Shown: positions 16,446 to 25,935 of the stretch, one piece after another
Numbering within the stretch: position 1 is the stretch's first letter
How the letters are laid out: each line of letters begins with the position of its first letter
NCBI RefSeq assembly: GCF_000424445.1
Contig: NZ_KE384188.1
Span: 1 to 64,000 of the forward strand
Source: Oribacterium sp. NK2B42
GTDB lineage: Bacteria; Bacillota; Clostridia; Lachnospirales; Lachnospiraceae
DNA length: 64,000 bases
Direction: 5' to 3'
The notes under the pieces: model-generated
The model's input: the letters and a program-made list of their open reading frames with translations, nothing else
The model's database searches: none
Told to the model about the DNA's origin: nothing
Made by a program: the position numbers and the translations under genes

Positions 16446-18854
16446 ATGAACGATAGAGACATAGATGATTCACAATGGAATAGTTTGTTTGAAATGGCGA
16501 AGGATTATGAAGAACAGGATGACTATGAGGATTATTACGAGTCATCATCAAATATCACTGAACCTCCGGCCATAAAGGAGTTTAAAACTCCCGAAGAAGC
16601 ACTGAAAGCATTGTTTGGTTATGATGATTTCAGACCGGGCCAGAAGGGAATCATAGATTCCATTCTTAAGGGGCAGGATGTATTTGCGGTTATGCCCACA
16701 GGTGCCGGTAAATCCGTATGCTATCAGATTCCGGCAATGCTTCTGCCGGGAATAACACTGGTCATCTCTCCGCTCATTTCTCTCATGCAGGATCAGGTGA
16801 AGTCCCTGAACGAAGCCGGGATACCTTCTGCTTTCATAAACAGTTCCCTTTCCAGAGGTGACTTTTATGAAACCTTACGCAGTGTAAGAGAAGGTGCTTA
16901 CAAGATCATATATGTGGCACCGGAACGTCTCATGACAGATGAATTTGTAGATCTTGCAAGATCGATCCGGATTTCAATGCTTACAGTAGATGAAGCCCAT
17001 TGTATCTCCCAATGGGGACAGGATTTCCGTCCAAGCTACATGAAGATCGTAGAGTTTGTAAAGCTTCTTGATGAGAGACCGATTATCAGTGCGTTTACGG
17101 CAACTGCCACAAAAAATGTCAGGGAAGATATAGTCTGCATCCTGGGACTCAGGAATCCTTATACTCTGGTTTTGGGATTTGACAGAGAGAATCTTTTCTT
17201 CCAGGTGGAGAAGCCCAAAGATAAAGATAAATACCTTTTGGATTTCATTGCAGACCATCCCGGTGAGAGCGGAATCATTTACTGTTCTACAAGAAAGAAT
17301 GTAGACAGTGTTTTTGAGATGCTGTTCAAAAAAGGAATATCCGTTGGCAAATACCATGCCGGTATGAACCCATCAGACAGAAAGAAAATGCAGGATGATT
17401 TTGTTTATGATTATACAAGTATCATTGTTGCCACCAATGCTTTCGGAATGGGCATAGACAAGTCCAATGTAAGATTTGTCATCCATTACAATATGCCCCA
17501 AAGCATGGAGAACTACTATCAGGAGGCCGGAAGAGCAGGAAGAGACGGACTTGAGTCAAAGTGTATCCTTTTGTATTCGGCGCAGGATGTAGTCATTAAC
17601 AAATTTTTGCTGGAGAAAAAGGAAACAGCCGACATCGATCCCATGGATCTTGAAAACATAAGAGAACGGGATAATCAGAGACTGCAGTCCATGGAAAGGT
17701 ACTGCTATACCACGGAGTGCCTTCGAAATTATATACTTAAGTATTTCGGGGAGCAGCCAAAGGAGCCCTGCGGTGACTGCGGAAACTGTCTTAGGGAATT
17801 TGAAACCATCGATATGACCGAGTCCGCAAAAAAGATCATCAATTGTGTTTATGAGGCAAAGGAAAGATTCGGAAGAACTATCATCGTTGATGCCGTATTG
17901 GGAGCAAAGACCGCAAGATTAAAGCAGATAGGTGCAGATAATTATAAGTCCTACGGAGTTCTTTCTTCATCAAACAAAAGTCTTCTCCTGAGACTGGTGG
18001 AGCAGCTTATCCTCGAAGGTTATCTTCAGCTCGGTGCATATCAGGTTCTAAAAATGGGGGATATCAGGAAGCTTAAAAATCCCGAGACCAAGGTTCTTGT
18101 GAAGATCACAGATGAAGATAAACGTCCGGCTGAAAAAAGCAAGGCTGAAAAAAGACAGGTTGGAATCAGTTCACTTACATCCTCCGGTTTCAAACTTTTC
18201 GACAAGCTTCGTGAGCTCAGGCTTGAGATTGCCCGTGAAGAAAACATGCCGCCGTATATCATTTTTAATGATAAAACCTTGATAGAAATGGCGGTCAAGG
18301 TACCGGCCAACCAGCGGGAAATGCTCGGAGTTTCAGGTGTTGGTGACAACAAATATATGAAATACGGGAAACGGTTCCTTGAAGTCATAAAAGAGTATAC
18401 AGACATATATCCCGATCTTCTCACCGACAGGGTTTCACCGGAACAGGAAACAACGGTTTCCGTTACCAAAGTAAGAAAAAAGGAAACCAAGCAGGAATTC
18501 AGTCTTTTTCCCGAGGAAGCTGAAAACTACAATTATGACGGATATAAAACGGTATCGGAAATTCGCGATGAGATGAATCGGATATGTGAGCGGGAAAATG
18601 TCAAACGGCTTCCTGCTACCAGACTCACAGAGATTTTGCTGGAGGAAGGCATCATATCAAGTGATTTCGAGTCCGACGACACATATTCAAAAATACCGAC
18701 AGAAAAGGGAAAAAATCTCGGTGTGATCGTTGAAGACAGAATCAGTCAAAAAGGAAATGCGTACCATGTGCTGAAATATTCGCCTGATATACAAAGTATT
18801 TTGGTTCAGCATTATGTTGAGCTACCGGGAATACTCTCTCATACAAATTTGTAA
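16446..18854 (+). CDS. recQ: RecQ family ATP-dependent DNA helicase
   Basis: An N-terminal acidic extension (about 45 residues) precedes the helicase core: PTGAGKS (Walker A, 84-90), DEAH (182-185), then motif VI QEAGRAGRDG. A zinc-binding RQC region has four cysteines (YCYTTEC, CGDCGNC, about 420-447). An HRDC domain at about 577-652 (LFDKLRELRLEIAREE) and an extra C-terminal 140-residue region follow. It unwinds DNA 3' to 5' in recombination and repair. GAGGAG lies 10 bases before the ATG inside the shared leader. Length of 802 aa exceeds the about 610 of E. coli RecQ because of the two extensions. Confidence 0.95.
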   Translation: MNDRDIDDSQWNSLFEMAKDYEEQDDYEDYYESSSNITEPPAIKEFKTPEEALKALFGYDDFRPGQKGIIDSILKGQDVFAVMPTGAGKSVCYQIPAMLLPGITLVISPLISLMQDQVKSLNEAGIPSAFINSSLSRGDFYETLRSVREGAYKIIYVAPERLMTDEFVDLARSIRISMLTVDEAHCISQWGQDFRPSYMKIVEFVKLLDERPIISAFTATATKNVREDIVCILGLRNPYTLVLGFDRENLFFQVEKPKDKDKYLLDFIADHPGESGIIYCSTRKNVDSVFEMLFKKGISVGKYHAGMNPSDRKKMQDDFVYDYTSIIVATNAFGMGIDKSNVRFVIHYNMPQSMENYYQEAGRAGRDGLESKCILLYSAQDVVINKFLLEKKETADIDPMDLENIRERDNQRLQSMERYCYTTECLRNYILKYFGEQPKEPCGDCGNCLREFETIDMTESAKKIINCVYEAKERFGRTIIVDAVLGAKTARLKQIGADNYKSYGVLSSSNKSLLLRLVEQLILEGYLQLGAYQVLKMGDIRKLKNPETKVLVKITDEDKRPAEKSKAEKRQVGISSLTSSGFKLFDKLRELRLEIAREENMPPYIIFNDKTLIEMAVKVPANQREMLGVSGVGDNKYMKYGKRFLEVIKEYTDIYPDLLTDRVSPEQETTVSVTKVRKKETKQEFSLFPEEAENYNYDGYKTVSEIRDEMNRICERENVKRLPATRLTEILLEEGIISSDFESDDTYSKIPTEKGKNLGVIVEDRISQKGNAYHVLKYSPDIQSILVQHYVELPGILSHTNL

Positions 18855-18878
18855 TAAATACCCGGTCTTGTGTAAAAT

Positions 18879-18921
18879 AAAAAAGTGTCCTCAGGCTTTT
18901 TCAGCCTGAAGACACTTTTTT
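18879..18921. terminator. Bidirectional terminator after recQ
   Basis: AAAAAAGTGTC-TCAGGCT pairs with AGCCTGA-GACACTTTTTT around a 5-base loop with one internal mismatch. Confidence 0.85.
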
Positions 18922-18955
18922 CAATTTCAGAGTTGTTCGGATTTTCAGCAGTTTC

Positions 18956-19102
18956 TTATCGGAAACTAATGATGTCCTTCGCAAGTCCCTTATCATCAAG
19001 GTGTTCCGGATCATACAGATTGGTGTAGTCATAATTATCATTTGATTTTCCGGTATCAGATTTTTCAGACTCGTTTAAGCTTTTAGGGGTATTATGCGTC
19101 AT
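18956..19102 (-). CDS. Possible small protein or gene remnant, 48 aa
   Basis: The minus-strand frame reads MTHNTPKSLNES and ends YDPEHLDDKGLAKDIISFR. Codon use looks protein-like, but no ribosome site is clear and I recognise no family. It overlaps the region before the lipoprotein gene. It may be the tail of a lost gene. Confidence 0.3.
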   Translation of the reverse strand: MTHNTPKSLNESEKSDTGKSNDNYDYTNLYDPEHLDDKGLAKDIISFR

Positions 19103-19204
19103 GTAAGAAGTGAATATCAGATCCTGCAAACACTTAAATCGTTATGGATCATATCACACAACATCTATATGGGATACACTCCCGAAAGAAACGAGGATAC
19201 TACT

Positions 19205-20869
19205 ATGAAGAAGAAAATACTTATGCTTATGGCAGCATCTATGCTTGCCACAAATGTTGTTGGCTGTAGTGCAGGGACAGAAATTCCTGTTGCTTCATCC
19301 GAAGATACTACTAAGAAGACTGAAACAAAGGCTGAAACCGAAGCGGAATCCGATACTACGGAAGCTGAAGATGCTACAGAAAAGTCTGCAGAAAAGTCAA
19401 GCTACGAGAACAGCGAAGATGGCGGGCATGCCATACATGCTGACGGCGAAGACATTAGCTACGAAAACATCAAAGTAAATAAGACCGGCGAATCCGGAAG
19501 TGAGGAAGCTGATTTCTATGGGGACAATGCTGCCGTATTTGCTGAAAACGGCGCAACCTTAAACATTAAAAATGCCGAGATCACAACCGATGGCGGTCAT
19601 GCCAATGCTGTCTTCAGTTACGGTGAAGGCACCACTGTCAATATTTCCGATTCTACCATAAGAACCGCTTCCAATAACTCCGGAGGTCTCATGACGACCG
19701 GTGGAGGAACCATGAATGCCGAGAAACTCGACATCATCACCCAAGGTGGATCATCGGCGGCTATCCGTTCCGACAGAGGCGGCGGAACCGTAAACGTGGA
19801 CGGTGGCTACTATGAAACCAACGGCTCCGGTTCTCCGGCTATCTATTCAACAGCAGATATCACAGTAAAGAATGCTGAACTTGTTTCAAATGTGGCTCAG
19901 GGTGTTGTTGTGGAGGGTAAGAATTCTGTTACCCTTGAAAATGTCAACATGACTGCAAATAACACAAAGAAGAACAGTAAGAAATCCGATGTTTATCAGG
20001 CTGTAATGCTCTACCAGTCAATGTCCGGTGATGCCGATGAAGGCACTGCTGTATTTAAGATGACAGGCGGTTCCCTCGTTAACAAGAATGGCGGTATATT
20101 CTATGTCAATAACACAACTGCCGAGATAGATATCGAAGATGTTGACTTCACTTATGCAAGCGATGACTTCCTTCGCATCGAAAAAGCCGGCTGGGGTTCC
20201 GAAGGCTCAAACGGCGGACAGGTTACATTCACTGCAGCAAAGCAGGAATTCGAAGGAAATACTGTTGTCGACAGCATTTCCACCCTCAATATGTACCTTA
20301 ATGACGGCACTCTTTACTCAGGTGCTATCAATACCGACGGTGCCGCAGGTGCGGTTTACGTAGAGATTTCCGAGGACTCCACATGGAAGCTTACCGGTGA
20401 TTCATATATCACAAGTCTTTCCTGTGATGAGGATGCCATCGACCTTAACGGCTTTACACTTTATGTTAACGGAACTGCATATGAAGAAGGAACAAGTTCA
20501 ACCGGAACAGCCGTTGAAGCCTACAAGAGTTCTTCTTCCGACAAGAACGGCAAGTCAGGCAAGGCTGAAAAACCCGACATTAAAGATAAATCCGGCAAGG
20601 GTGAAAAAGGATCCAAGCCTGATGGTGATCATGCGAAGTCAGGCAATAGTGAAAAACCTTCAGGAAAGCCATCCGGAAAACCTGATGGTAACAACTCAAA
20701 ATCCGAAAGCGGTAAAACCGGTTCAAAACCTGACGGCGATCATGCGAAACCTGAAAACGGCGAAAAACCTTCAGGTAAACCCGACAGAAAGCCCGGATCA
20801 TCAGCTGAGTCCGGAGATCAGTCATCAGCTAACAGTGAAACATCTCAGGACAATTCTTCAAAGAATTAA
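19205..20869 (+). CDS. Repeat-rich lipoprotein with predicted beta-helix (adhesin-like), paralog of 52243-53982
   Basis: A lipoprotein signal (MKKKILMLMAASMLA then VVGC, Cys about 22) leads into an acidic linker. A long region of short strand repeats follows (NIKNAEITTDGG, NISDSTIRT, VNVDGGYYETNGSGSPAIYS), typical of right-handed beta-helix surface proteins. The last about 100 residues are low-complexity KPDG/SGKP-rich, likely cell-wall spanning. The start at 19205 is chosen because it opens the signal peptide; upstream codons lack one. The core AAIRSDRGGG/SGSPA(I/V)YSTADI is shared with the second lipoprotein. Role inferred: exported surface or spore-coat-like protein. Confidence 0.8.
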   Translation: MKKKILMLMAASMLATNVVGCSAGTEIPVASSEDTTKKTETKAETEAESDTTEAEDATEKSAEKSSYENSEDGGHAIHADGEDISYENIKVNKTGESGSEEADFYGDNAAVFAENGATLNIKNAEITTDGGHANAVFSYGEGTTVNISDSTIRTASNNSGGLMTTGGGTMNAEKLDIITQGGSSAAIRSDRGGGTVNVDGGYYETNGSGSPAIYSTADITVKNAELVSNVAQGVVVEGKNSVTLENVNMTANNTKKNSKKSDVYQAVMLYQSMSGDADEGTAVFKMTGGSLVNKNGGIFYVNNTTAEIDIEDVDFTYASDDFLRIEKAGWGSEGSNGGQVTFTAAKQEFEGNTVVDSISTLNMYLNDGTLYSGAINTDGAAGAVYVEISEDSTWKLTGDSYITSLSCDEDAIDLNGFTLYVNGTAYEEGTSSTGTAVEAYKSSSSDKNGKSGKAEKPDIKDKSGKGEKGSKPDGDHAKSGNSEKPSGKPSGKPDGNNSKSESGKTGSKPDGDHAKPENGEKPSGKPDRKPGSSAESGDQSSANSETSQDNSSKN

Positions 20870-20917
20870 CCCTTACTACAATCCCATCTTTTTACACTAT
20901 CACCCACCTCAGTTCAA

Positions 20918-20947
20918 AAAGGCGGCTCCCCTCCGGGAACCGCCTTT
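20918..20947. terminator. Bidirectional terminator between convergent genes
   Basis: AAAGGCGGCTCCC (20918-20930) pairs with GGGAACCGCCTTT (20935-20947), one mismatch, between the lipoprotein and the 130-aa gene. Confidence 0.75.
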
Positions 20948-20950
20948 CAA

Positions 20951-21343
20951 CTAACTATTCTCGCTATTTTCTCTCCTTTTACGTCGCTGCTCCCGGTTGT
21001 TTTTCTCAGATTCAAAAATCTCTACCGCCGCATCCGTGAGTTCATCCGGCCATACTTTACCGCTTGAAATCACCTTTGCCCATGGACATAATTTTTCATA
21101 ATCGTGATCGAATACAACCGTATATGGTGGGCCGCATCTGTCATCCACATCCATATACAGATGCCTTCCCTCAGTTATCAGCTTATAAACATCGATTTCT
21201 CTTGCGCCGTCTTCCAGCTGATCATATATTTCCTTTGTTATTTCATACAAATTGTAGGCGCCCGGTCCACCACGTTCGGCTGTATAAAGATTTCTTTCTT
21301 CATCATAGCAGGCTTTCCAACCTAATCCTTTTTTGAATTCCAT
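20951..21343 (-). CDS. Uncharacterised 130-aa protein
   Basis: Soluble acidic protein with GWKACYDEERNLYTAERGGP near the start and a basic tail (EQRRKRRENSENS). The start at 21343 gives a six-base gap to GGAGG; the two alternative ATGs upstream (21349, 21370) place the site too close or lose it. I recognise no domain. It is convergent with the lipoprotein gene and just downstream of the DUF1294 gene on the same strand. Confidence 0.65.
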   Translation of the reverse strand: MEFKKGLGWKACYDEERNLYTAERGGPGAYNLYEITKEIYDQLEDGAREIDVYKLITEGRHLYMDVDDRCGPPYTVVFDHDYEKLCPWAKVISSGKVWPDELTDAAVEIFESEKNNREQRRKRRENSENS

Positions 21344-21382
21344 GATCATCCTCCTTACGACATTCTCCAACGGTTAAAAGTA

Positions 21383-21646
21383 TTATTTCTTTAGAACTGC
21401 AACCAATATAATCTGCAGAATAACTATCGCCGGTATACCATATCGGAAATACCAATGCCTGGTTTTATGATGGAAAAAATGCATCCCGAAAAATGCTCCG
21501 ACACTGCCTCCGATTACCGCCACAAGAATAAGCTCTTTCTCACTGATACGCCATCTTCCTTTCCGCGCCTTTTCCTTATCGATACCGTACAACAGGAAGG
21601 CAATGACATTTATCACAATCAGATATGGAATTGATACATCGATCAT
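21383..21646 (-). CDS. DUF1294 family small membrane protein
   Basis: 87 aa with three hydrophobic segments and the family pattern YGIDKEKARKGRWRISEKEL, then GGSVGAFFGMHFFHHKTRH. Function unknown. Same strand as the 130-aa gene, 39 bases apart. Confidence 0.85.
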   Translation of the reverse strand: MIDVSIPYLIVINVIAFLLYGIDKEKARKGRWRISEKELILVAVIGGSVGAFFGMHFFHHKTRHWYFRYGIPAIVILQIILVAVLKK

Positions 21647-21788
21647 TGTTAACGTATTTCCTTTTTATAATCACTGATTTATAAAACCTGGTACCATAAA
21701 CACACCGTGTACATCTTTTCCTTAAGCTTACGTATCCGCTCATCAAGTACACGTACGGATACCTGAAGTTCATCCTGTTGTTGTGGGC

Positions 21789-23708
21789 TTAATCACACAT
21801 GATCTTTCCGTCCGATACGGTAAGATCCCCGGGAAATGCCTTCCATTTAAGCGCATCAACCCCCTTGATCTCGTTAGTATACAGCTGCATGGACTCTCCT
21901 TTTATAAATTTGAGTAAAAATGTCTGAAGTATTAATGACAAATCTTTGTTCATCACACTGCCATACATACGTAAACCATTACTGTTTCCCAGGAGTGTCG
22001 CCACTGCATCAACCGACCCAGAACCCAGCTTTTCGAGTACCGGTTTCTCATCCCAGTACATAACATATACTCTGCTTCCGCCCTCGGAAAGACTTACCGC
22101 AACCCGGTAAATACTAAGGGCGAGCCACTCTTCTACAAGCTTTGACTTTGTATCAAGTTTAGCTGAAGCATCCGCCTGTGTCCGGATATATTCCTGTACC
22201 GCATCAACTATCGGACCATTAATGCTGCTTTTGATCTCGGACATAGTTTCAGATATAAGAACTTCATAATTCTTTTTCCCGACAAATGAGCGAAAAACTG
22301 AAGTTTCATTACTTGGAATTCCAATGATGAAATCTATGTCTGAAGCATATCCTTCCCGGTAGGCATGGTACAGATCAACAGGAAACCATGTTCCGTCGCA
22401 GACCGGTCCGCAAAAGTCCTTCCAAAGCTTTTGTGATGCATCCTTCAATGATCTCGTATCAAGCCGGACAAGCTCATCCATCGTCTTTGTATTTGTCTCT
22501 TTTAACAGATTCTCTGCCAGGATTCGTGATCCGTCCGGCGTGTCATATATCATTTCAGGACTGCCGAAAAATACAAAAGCTTTATTAAACAGCCCCATGG
22601 TACGCTTATCAGCTGTAAGCATACAGATAGATGCCGCTCCGGACTCAAATCCAATTACCGAAATCTTTTCAGGATCACCTCCGAATGCAGCTATATTTTC
22701 TTTGATCCATTTAAGTGCCGCAATCTGATCAAGAAGCCCCAGATTTAATGCGTCAGGGTAAGCCTCTCCTCCCGGGACAGTTGAAAAATCGATAAATCCG
22801 AATATACCAAGGCGGTAATTGAAGCTGATAAATACAACATCCGGATGGGATCCGGCATAATTGTAACCATCAAGCAGGGGATCGGCAGATCCTCCGGAAG
22901 TAAAATCGCCGTGGTGGAACAGCACAAGAACGGGTTTTTTTGATCCTCCTGTTTTTTTAGTTCCTGTAAAAATATTTAAATAAAGACAGTCTTCACTCTG
23001 CCTGTGAAGCTTTAAGATCACTCCACTATGCTCGACCTGTATGGCCGAAGCTCCGAAATTTACAGCTTCAAATACATTCTCCGATGAAGGAAGCGGTTCG
23101 GGAGCCTTCCATCTGAGTTCACCAACCGGTGGCTTTGCATAAGGAATCCCAAGATATCGGATTACGTTCTTTTGCTTTTCTCCGACGAAGATACCGGTTC
23201 TTGTCTTTACTGCGCAGTCTTTATCGTATTCACCAGTTATAGCCCGGTTCTGCATGTTGGTTTCCTCGATATCTTCTTTTTTCACATCGAATATAAATCC
23301 TTCACTTCCATTCCCGTAAAGCTTTCGGATCTTCCGTATGTGGTATGCACGCAAGATAAGATTTATTACAAAACCGCTAACGGGAAGTCCGATGACAAAT
23401 GCGGACTCTTCCATTATGTAAGCAAGCATTGAAACCCCCATCCACCTTACAGAAATACACTGGGCAGCCACGACAATCAGAAAGATCACCACAAAAGTAA
23501 TGACACGGTTTATTGGCTTTTTCTGGACAGCCTTACTGAAGACGATTGCGCTTATGAGCTCTTCGAGAACAATTCCCAGAACAAAACATGCCGCTATACA
23601 TGCGAGTTGCGGCCAGCCAAGAAGGTATGCGATGTTTTCGCCAAAGCCATAACCCAGCGCAGCAATGAATGCGACCATGAAATCATCAATTGTAAATAAT
23701 CTTTTCAT
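21789..23708 (-). CDS. Membrane-anchored type B carboxylesterase
   Basis: The N-terminal about 125 residues form four hydrophobic helices. Residues about 165-640 are an alpha/beta-hydrolase of the carboxylesterase B family: FVGEKQKNVIRYLGIPYAKPP, SEDCLYLNI, the nucleophile elbow GFESGAAS (usually GESAG) and NYRLGIFGF. The oxyanion segment is HHGDFTSGG rather than HGGGF. The start at 23708 follows AGGAGAG by six bases. Fusion of a multi-helix membrane domain to this esterase is unusual. It may act on an extracellular or periphery ester substrate; topology is not proven. Confidence 0.82.
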   Translation of the reverse strand: MKRLFTIDDFMVAFIAALGYGFGENIAYLLGWPQLACIAACFVLGIVLEELISAIVFSKAVQKKPINRVITFVVIFLIVVAAQCISVRWMGVSMLAYIMEESAFVIGLPVSGFVINLILRAYHIRKIRKLYGNGSEGFIFDVKKEDIEETNMQNRAITGEYDKDCAVKTRTGIFVGEKQKNVIRYLGIPYAKPPVGELRWKAPEPLPSSENVFEAVNFGASAIQVEHSGVILKLHRQSEDCLYLNIFTGTKKTGGSKKPVLVLFHHGDFTSGGSADPLLDGYNYAGSHPDVVFISFNYRLGIFGFIDFSTVPGGEAYPDALNLGLLDQIAALKWIKENIAAFGGDPEKISVIGFESGAASICMLTADKRTMGLFNKAFVFFGSPEMIYDTPDGSRILAENLLKETNTKTMDELVRLDTRSLKDASQKLWKDFCGPVCDGTWFPVDLYHAYREGYASDIDFIIGIPSNETSVFRSFVGKKNYEVLISETMSEIKSSINGPIVDAVQEYIRTQADASAKLDTKSKLVEEWLALSIYRVAVSLSEGGSRVYVMYWDEKPVLEKLGSGSVDAVATLLGNSNGLRMYGSVMNKDLSLILQTFLLKFIKGESMQLYTNEIKGVDALKWKAFPGDLTVSDGKIMCD

Positions 23709-23768
23709 AATACTCTCCTGAACGTGTAGACGGATTTCAATACTTCTTAACCGCTTAATAGATATCAT

Positions 23769-23888
23769 TTAGTAAGAATGACAATCCCAGTCTTTGCGGA
23801 TAAGCTGGATATCAGGTTCAAGTTCTGCCCACCGGCTTTCAATAAGCCGCTGATAGTAATCAGTGTCAGGTAAATACGGAAACCACAT
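23769..23888 (-). CDS. Possible 39-aa ORF or gene fragment
   Basis: The frame reads MWFPYLPDTDYYQRLIESRW and ends RKDWDCHSY. It looks like coding sequence, and the FWF..(D/N)..FY..R..ERW pattern recalls a tract seen in CotH-type proteins, from memory. A stop lies one codon before the ATG and no ribosome site is seen, so it is more likely a relic. Confidence 0.3.
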   Translation of the reverse strand: MWFPYLPDTDYYQRLIESRWAELEPDIQLIRKDWDCHSY

Positions 23889-24246
23889 TTTCTATATATG
23901 CCATAACTCATTTAACAACACTATAATATCACAGATTTTTTGACCGGATAAATGTTCCGGTTATCATAAAAGCTGCATAAAGGTAAGCAGTTAAAGTCAT
24001 ATTTAGATATAATTTATAATGTTTCACGATTTAGAAAAATATGTTTCACAATATTTACAAATACTATATATTGTATATAAATCATAGTTCATTTACTCTA
24101 TATTGTATCCTTCTTTGTTTCCCAAATACTCCTTGCCCTATGTTTCACGCCCCTGTCTCCCTTTCGTTTACACTAAATATTTTATAAAATTTATAATTGT
24201 TTTATATTTATACCATGTGTATTTTATTATATTCAGAACACTCGTT

Positions 24247-24263
24247 TGTGAACCCGGTTCACA
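24247..24263. promoter_or_regulatory. Candidate partition/operator palindrome 1
   Basis: TGTGAACCCGGTTCACA is palindromic apart from its central base. It has the same arms as the site at 24523. Confidence 0.55.
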
Positions 24264-24520
24264 TTTGTCGCATCCATATTCTTTATTATTATTAAAATTT
24301 ATTTGGTCACTATATACATATATTACCTATATATTTATTTGAGCGGGATCTGTTTGTAATTTATTATACGAATATTATTTTGTGTATTTTGAGATAATTG
24401 TAAAATAATCCTTTCTTCATTCATTATTTAGTGTAAACATTTCGTATTTATCAATCCGGAATTCAATTACCATGTCAAAGTTGTTTTGGTTCAATATCTG
24501 ATTCAATATTCGATAAATCG

Positions 24521-24568
24521 AGTGTGAACTGAGTTCACAAACATGTGTTCTTGAACTCAGTTCACACT
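24521..24568. promoter_or_regulatory. Candidate partition/operator palindromes 2 and 3 forming a 17-bp inverted repeat
   Basis: AGTGTGAACTGAGTTCA (24521-24537) and its exact reverse complement (24552-24568) are separated by 14 bases. Each arm contains the palindrome TGAACTNAGTTCA. The nested symmetry is typical of dimeric protein binding sites such as those of ParB-like or ParA/TetR-type regulators. Confidence 0.65.
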
Positions 24569-24982
24569 CTATAGTAGATCTCCTACCTTTACTCATCCCG
24601 AAAGATAATTAAATCATCACACAAAATCAAATCACAATCATACAGTAATTGTGTCAAGCAATATCAAGACAAAATAAAAAGCAAATGATTAATATTCAAA
24701 ATAAAAATATCGCTGTTTAAAACTAACAATCTGATATAAATACATTCAGACCATAATAGTTATCCACTTTGGATTTAAACCAGCCTAAGATCAAATACAA
24801 ACATATCAAAACGAGATAATAAAAGCATAAATAAAACCCAATAAATACAAATCAATATAATGACTTTATTCAAAAAAATAAAAAATCAGATACTTTTATA
24901 ATCAAAAATATTTCATTTATGCAAAAAATATAGTACAATAAATGTGATATATATTTTGCAGAACATCTGTACGGAGGAATAA

Positions 24983-25813
24983 ATGAGCATTATTTGTGCA
25001 TTCAATAAAAAAGGTGGTGTAGGTAAGACCACCAGCTGCGTAGAACTTGCGTGTGTACCTACACTGGTAGGTAAAAAATCCCTCATAGTCGATATGGACT
25101 GCCAGGGTAATTCAAGCCAGGTATACAGAGTTTTTAATGAAGAAAATTCTGATATAACAGACCTGCTTTTCGGTGATGCCACACTTGAGGAAGTGTTGGT
25201 ACATTCAGAATTTGGAGTAGATGTACTTCCCAATAACAAACATGTTAAAAGACCGGATCAGTTCTTCTATTCAAACGGCTATCAGGAAAAGGATCTTTTC
25301 AGACTTAAGGAAGTCCTTGATAAGGTAAAAGGAGACTATGACACTATAATCATTGACAATAACCCTGCAGCCGACAGCTTTTCGGATATGTCATTGATAG
25401 CATCTGATTACGTACTTATCCCGGTTGACTCTGCAAACTTTTCTTACGACGGAATTGCAGACGTAATCCAGGACTATTACAGAATCCAGGCAGATTACAA
25501 CAGTGAATTACAGATCATAGGTGTACTTCTTGCACATGTCAAAGCAAGAACCACCCTTGTACGTCAGAAGTATTCAGCATACGATGCCATGTTCCAGAAT
25601 ATAGCATTAAAGTCAGTAATAAGAGATGATAACAATATCGCTGAATCTCTTTCCAGATATATGCCTATTTACTATTACGATAAAAAGACCAATGCAGGAA
25701 CCGACTACATAAATGTTGCTCAGCAGTTATCATTGATCGATCTGGATGACTACAAGAAACTCCTTAGAAAATACTCAAATGCCAAAACCAGATTTGAGAT
25801 GGATAAGCATTAA
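24983..25813 (+). CDS. parA: ParA-type partition ATPase
   Basis: Deviant Walker A KKGGVGKTT at residues 9-17, Walker A' region LIVDMDCQGNSSQ and Walker B TIIIDNNPAADS. 276 aa, the size of small type I ParA proteins without a DNA-binding N-terminal domain (type Ib-like). It moves ParB-bound DNA for plasmid or chromid segregation. ACGGAGGAAT precedes the ATG. The parB gene follows 122 bases later. Confidence 0.92.
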   Translation: MSIICAFNKKGGVGKTTSCVELACVPTLVGKKSLIVDMDCQGNSSQVYRVFNEENSDITDLLFGDATLEEVLVHSEFGVDVLPNNKHVKRPDQFFYSNGYQEKDLFRLKEVLDKVKGDYDTIIIDNNPAADSFSDMSLIASDYVLIPVDSANFSYDGIADVIQDYYRIQADYNSELQIIGVLLAHVKARTTLVRQKYSAYDAMFQNIALKSVIRDDNNIAESLSRYMPIYYYDKKTNAGTDYINVAQQLSLIDLDDYKKLLRKYSNAKTRFEMDKH

Positions 25814-25935
25814 AAAAATCCTCGAAACAAGAATTGCATAATGGATATAAAAAGTCTTCAAGGCTGACTACATCTTCATGTTAGTTTCGGATATTAAGAC
25901 TCAAAAACCAGGATTTTTAGAATAGGAGTAGTTAA

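Larger units (their letters stand above)
23889..24982. other. AT-rich region upstream of parA with candidate centromere sites
   Basis: About 1.1 kb without a convincing gene. It holds three copies of TGTTTCAC (24020, 24042, 24141), three palindromes of the TGTGAACnnnGTTCACA type (24247-24568), a DnaA-box-like TTATCCACT at 24760 and very AT-rich tracts. The location next to parAB suggests a partition site and possibly part of the origin. Confidence 0.65.

Noticed and set aside
19245-20954. Long ORFs overlapping the lipoprotein gene in other frames
   Set aside because: They are frame shadows of a biased repeat gene. Only the frame with the lipoprotein signal peptide has sensible composition.
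21660-21788. Minus-strand open stretch reading DELQVSVRVLDERIRKLKEK
   Set aside because: It looks like the C-terminal coil of a MerR-type regulator, but no start codon and no N-terminal part exist between the esterase stop and the DUF1294 gene. At most a relic.
24103-24342. 79-codon plus-strand ORF upstream of parA
   Set aside because: Composition is low-complexity Tyr/Phe/Ile from AT-rich DNA, there is no ribosome site, and it overlaps the candidate partition sites.
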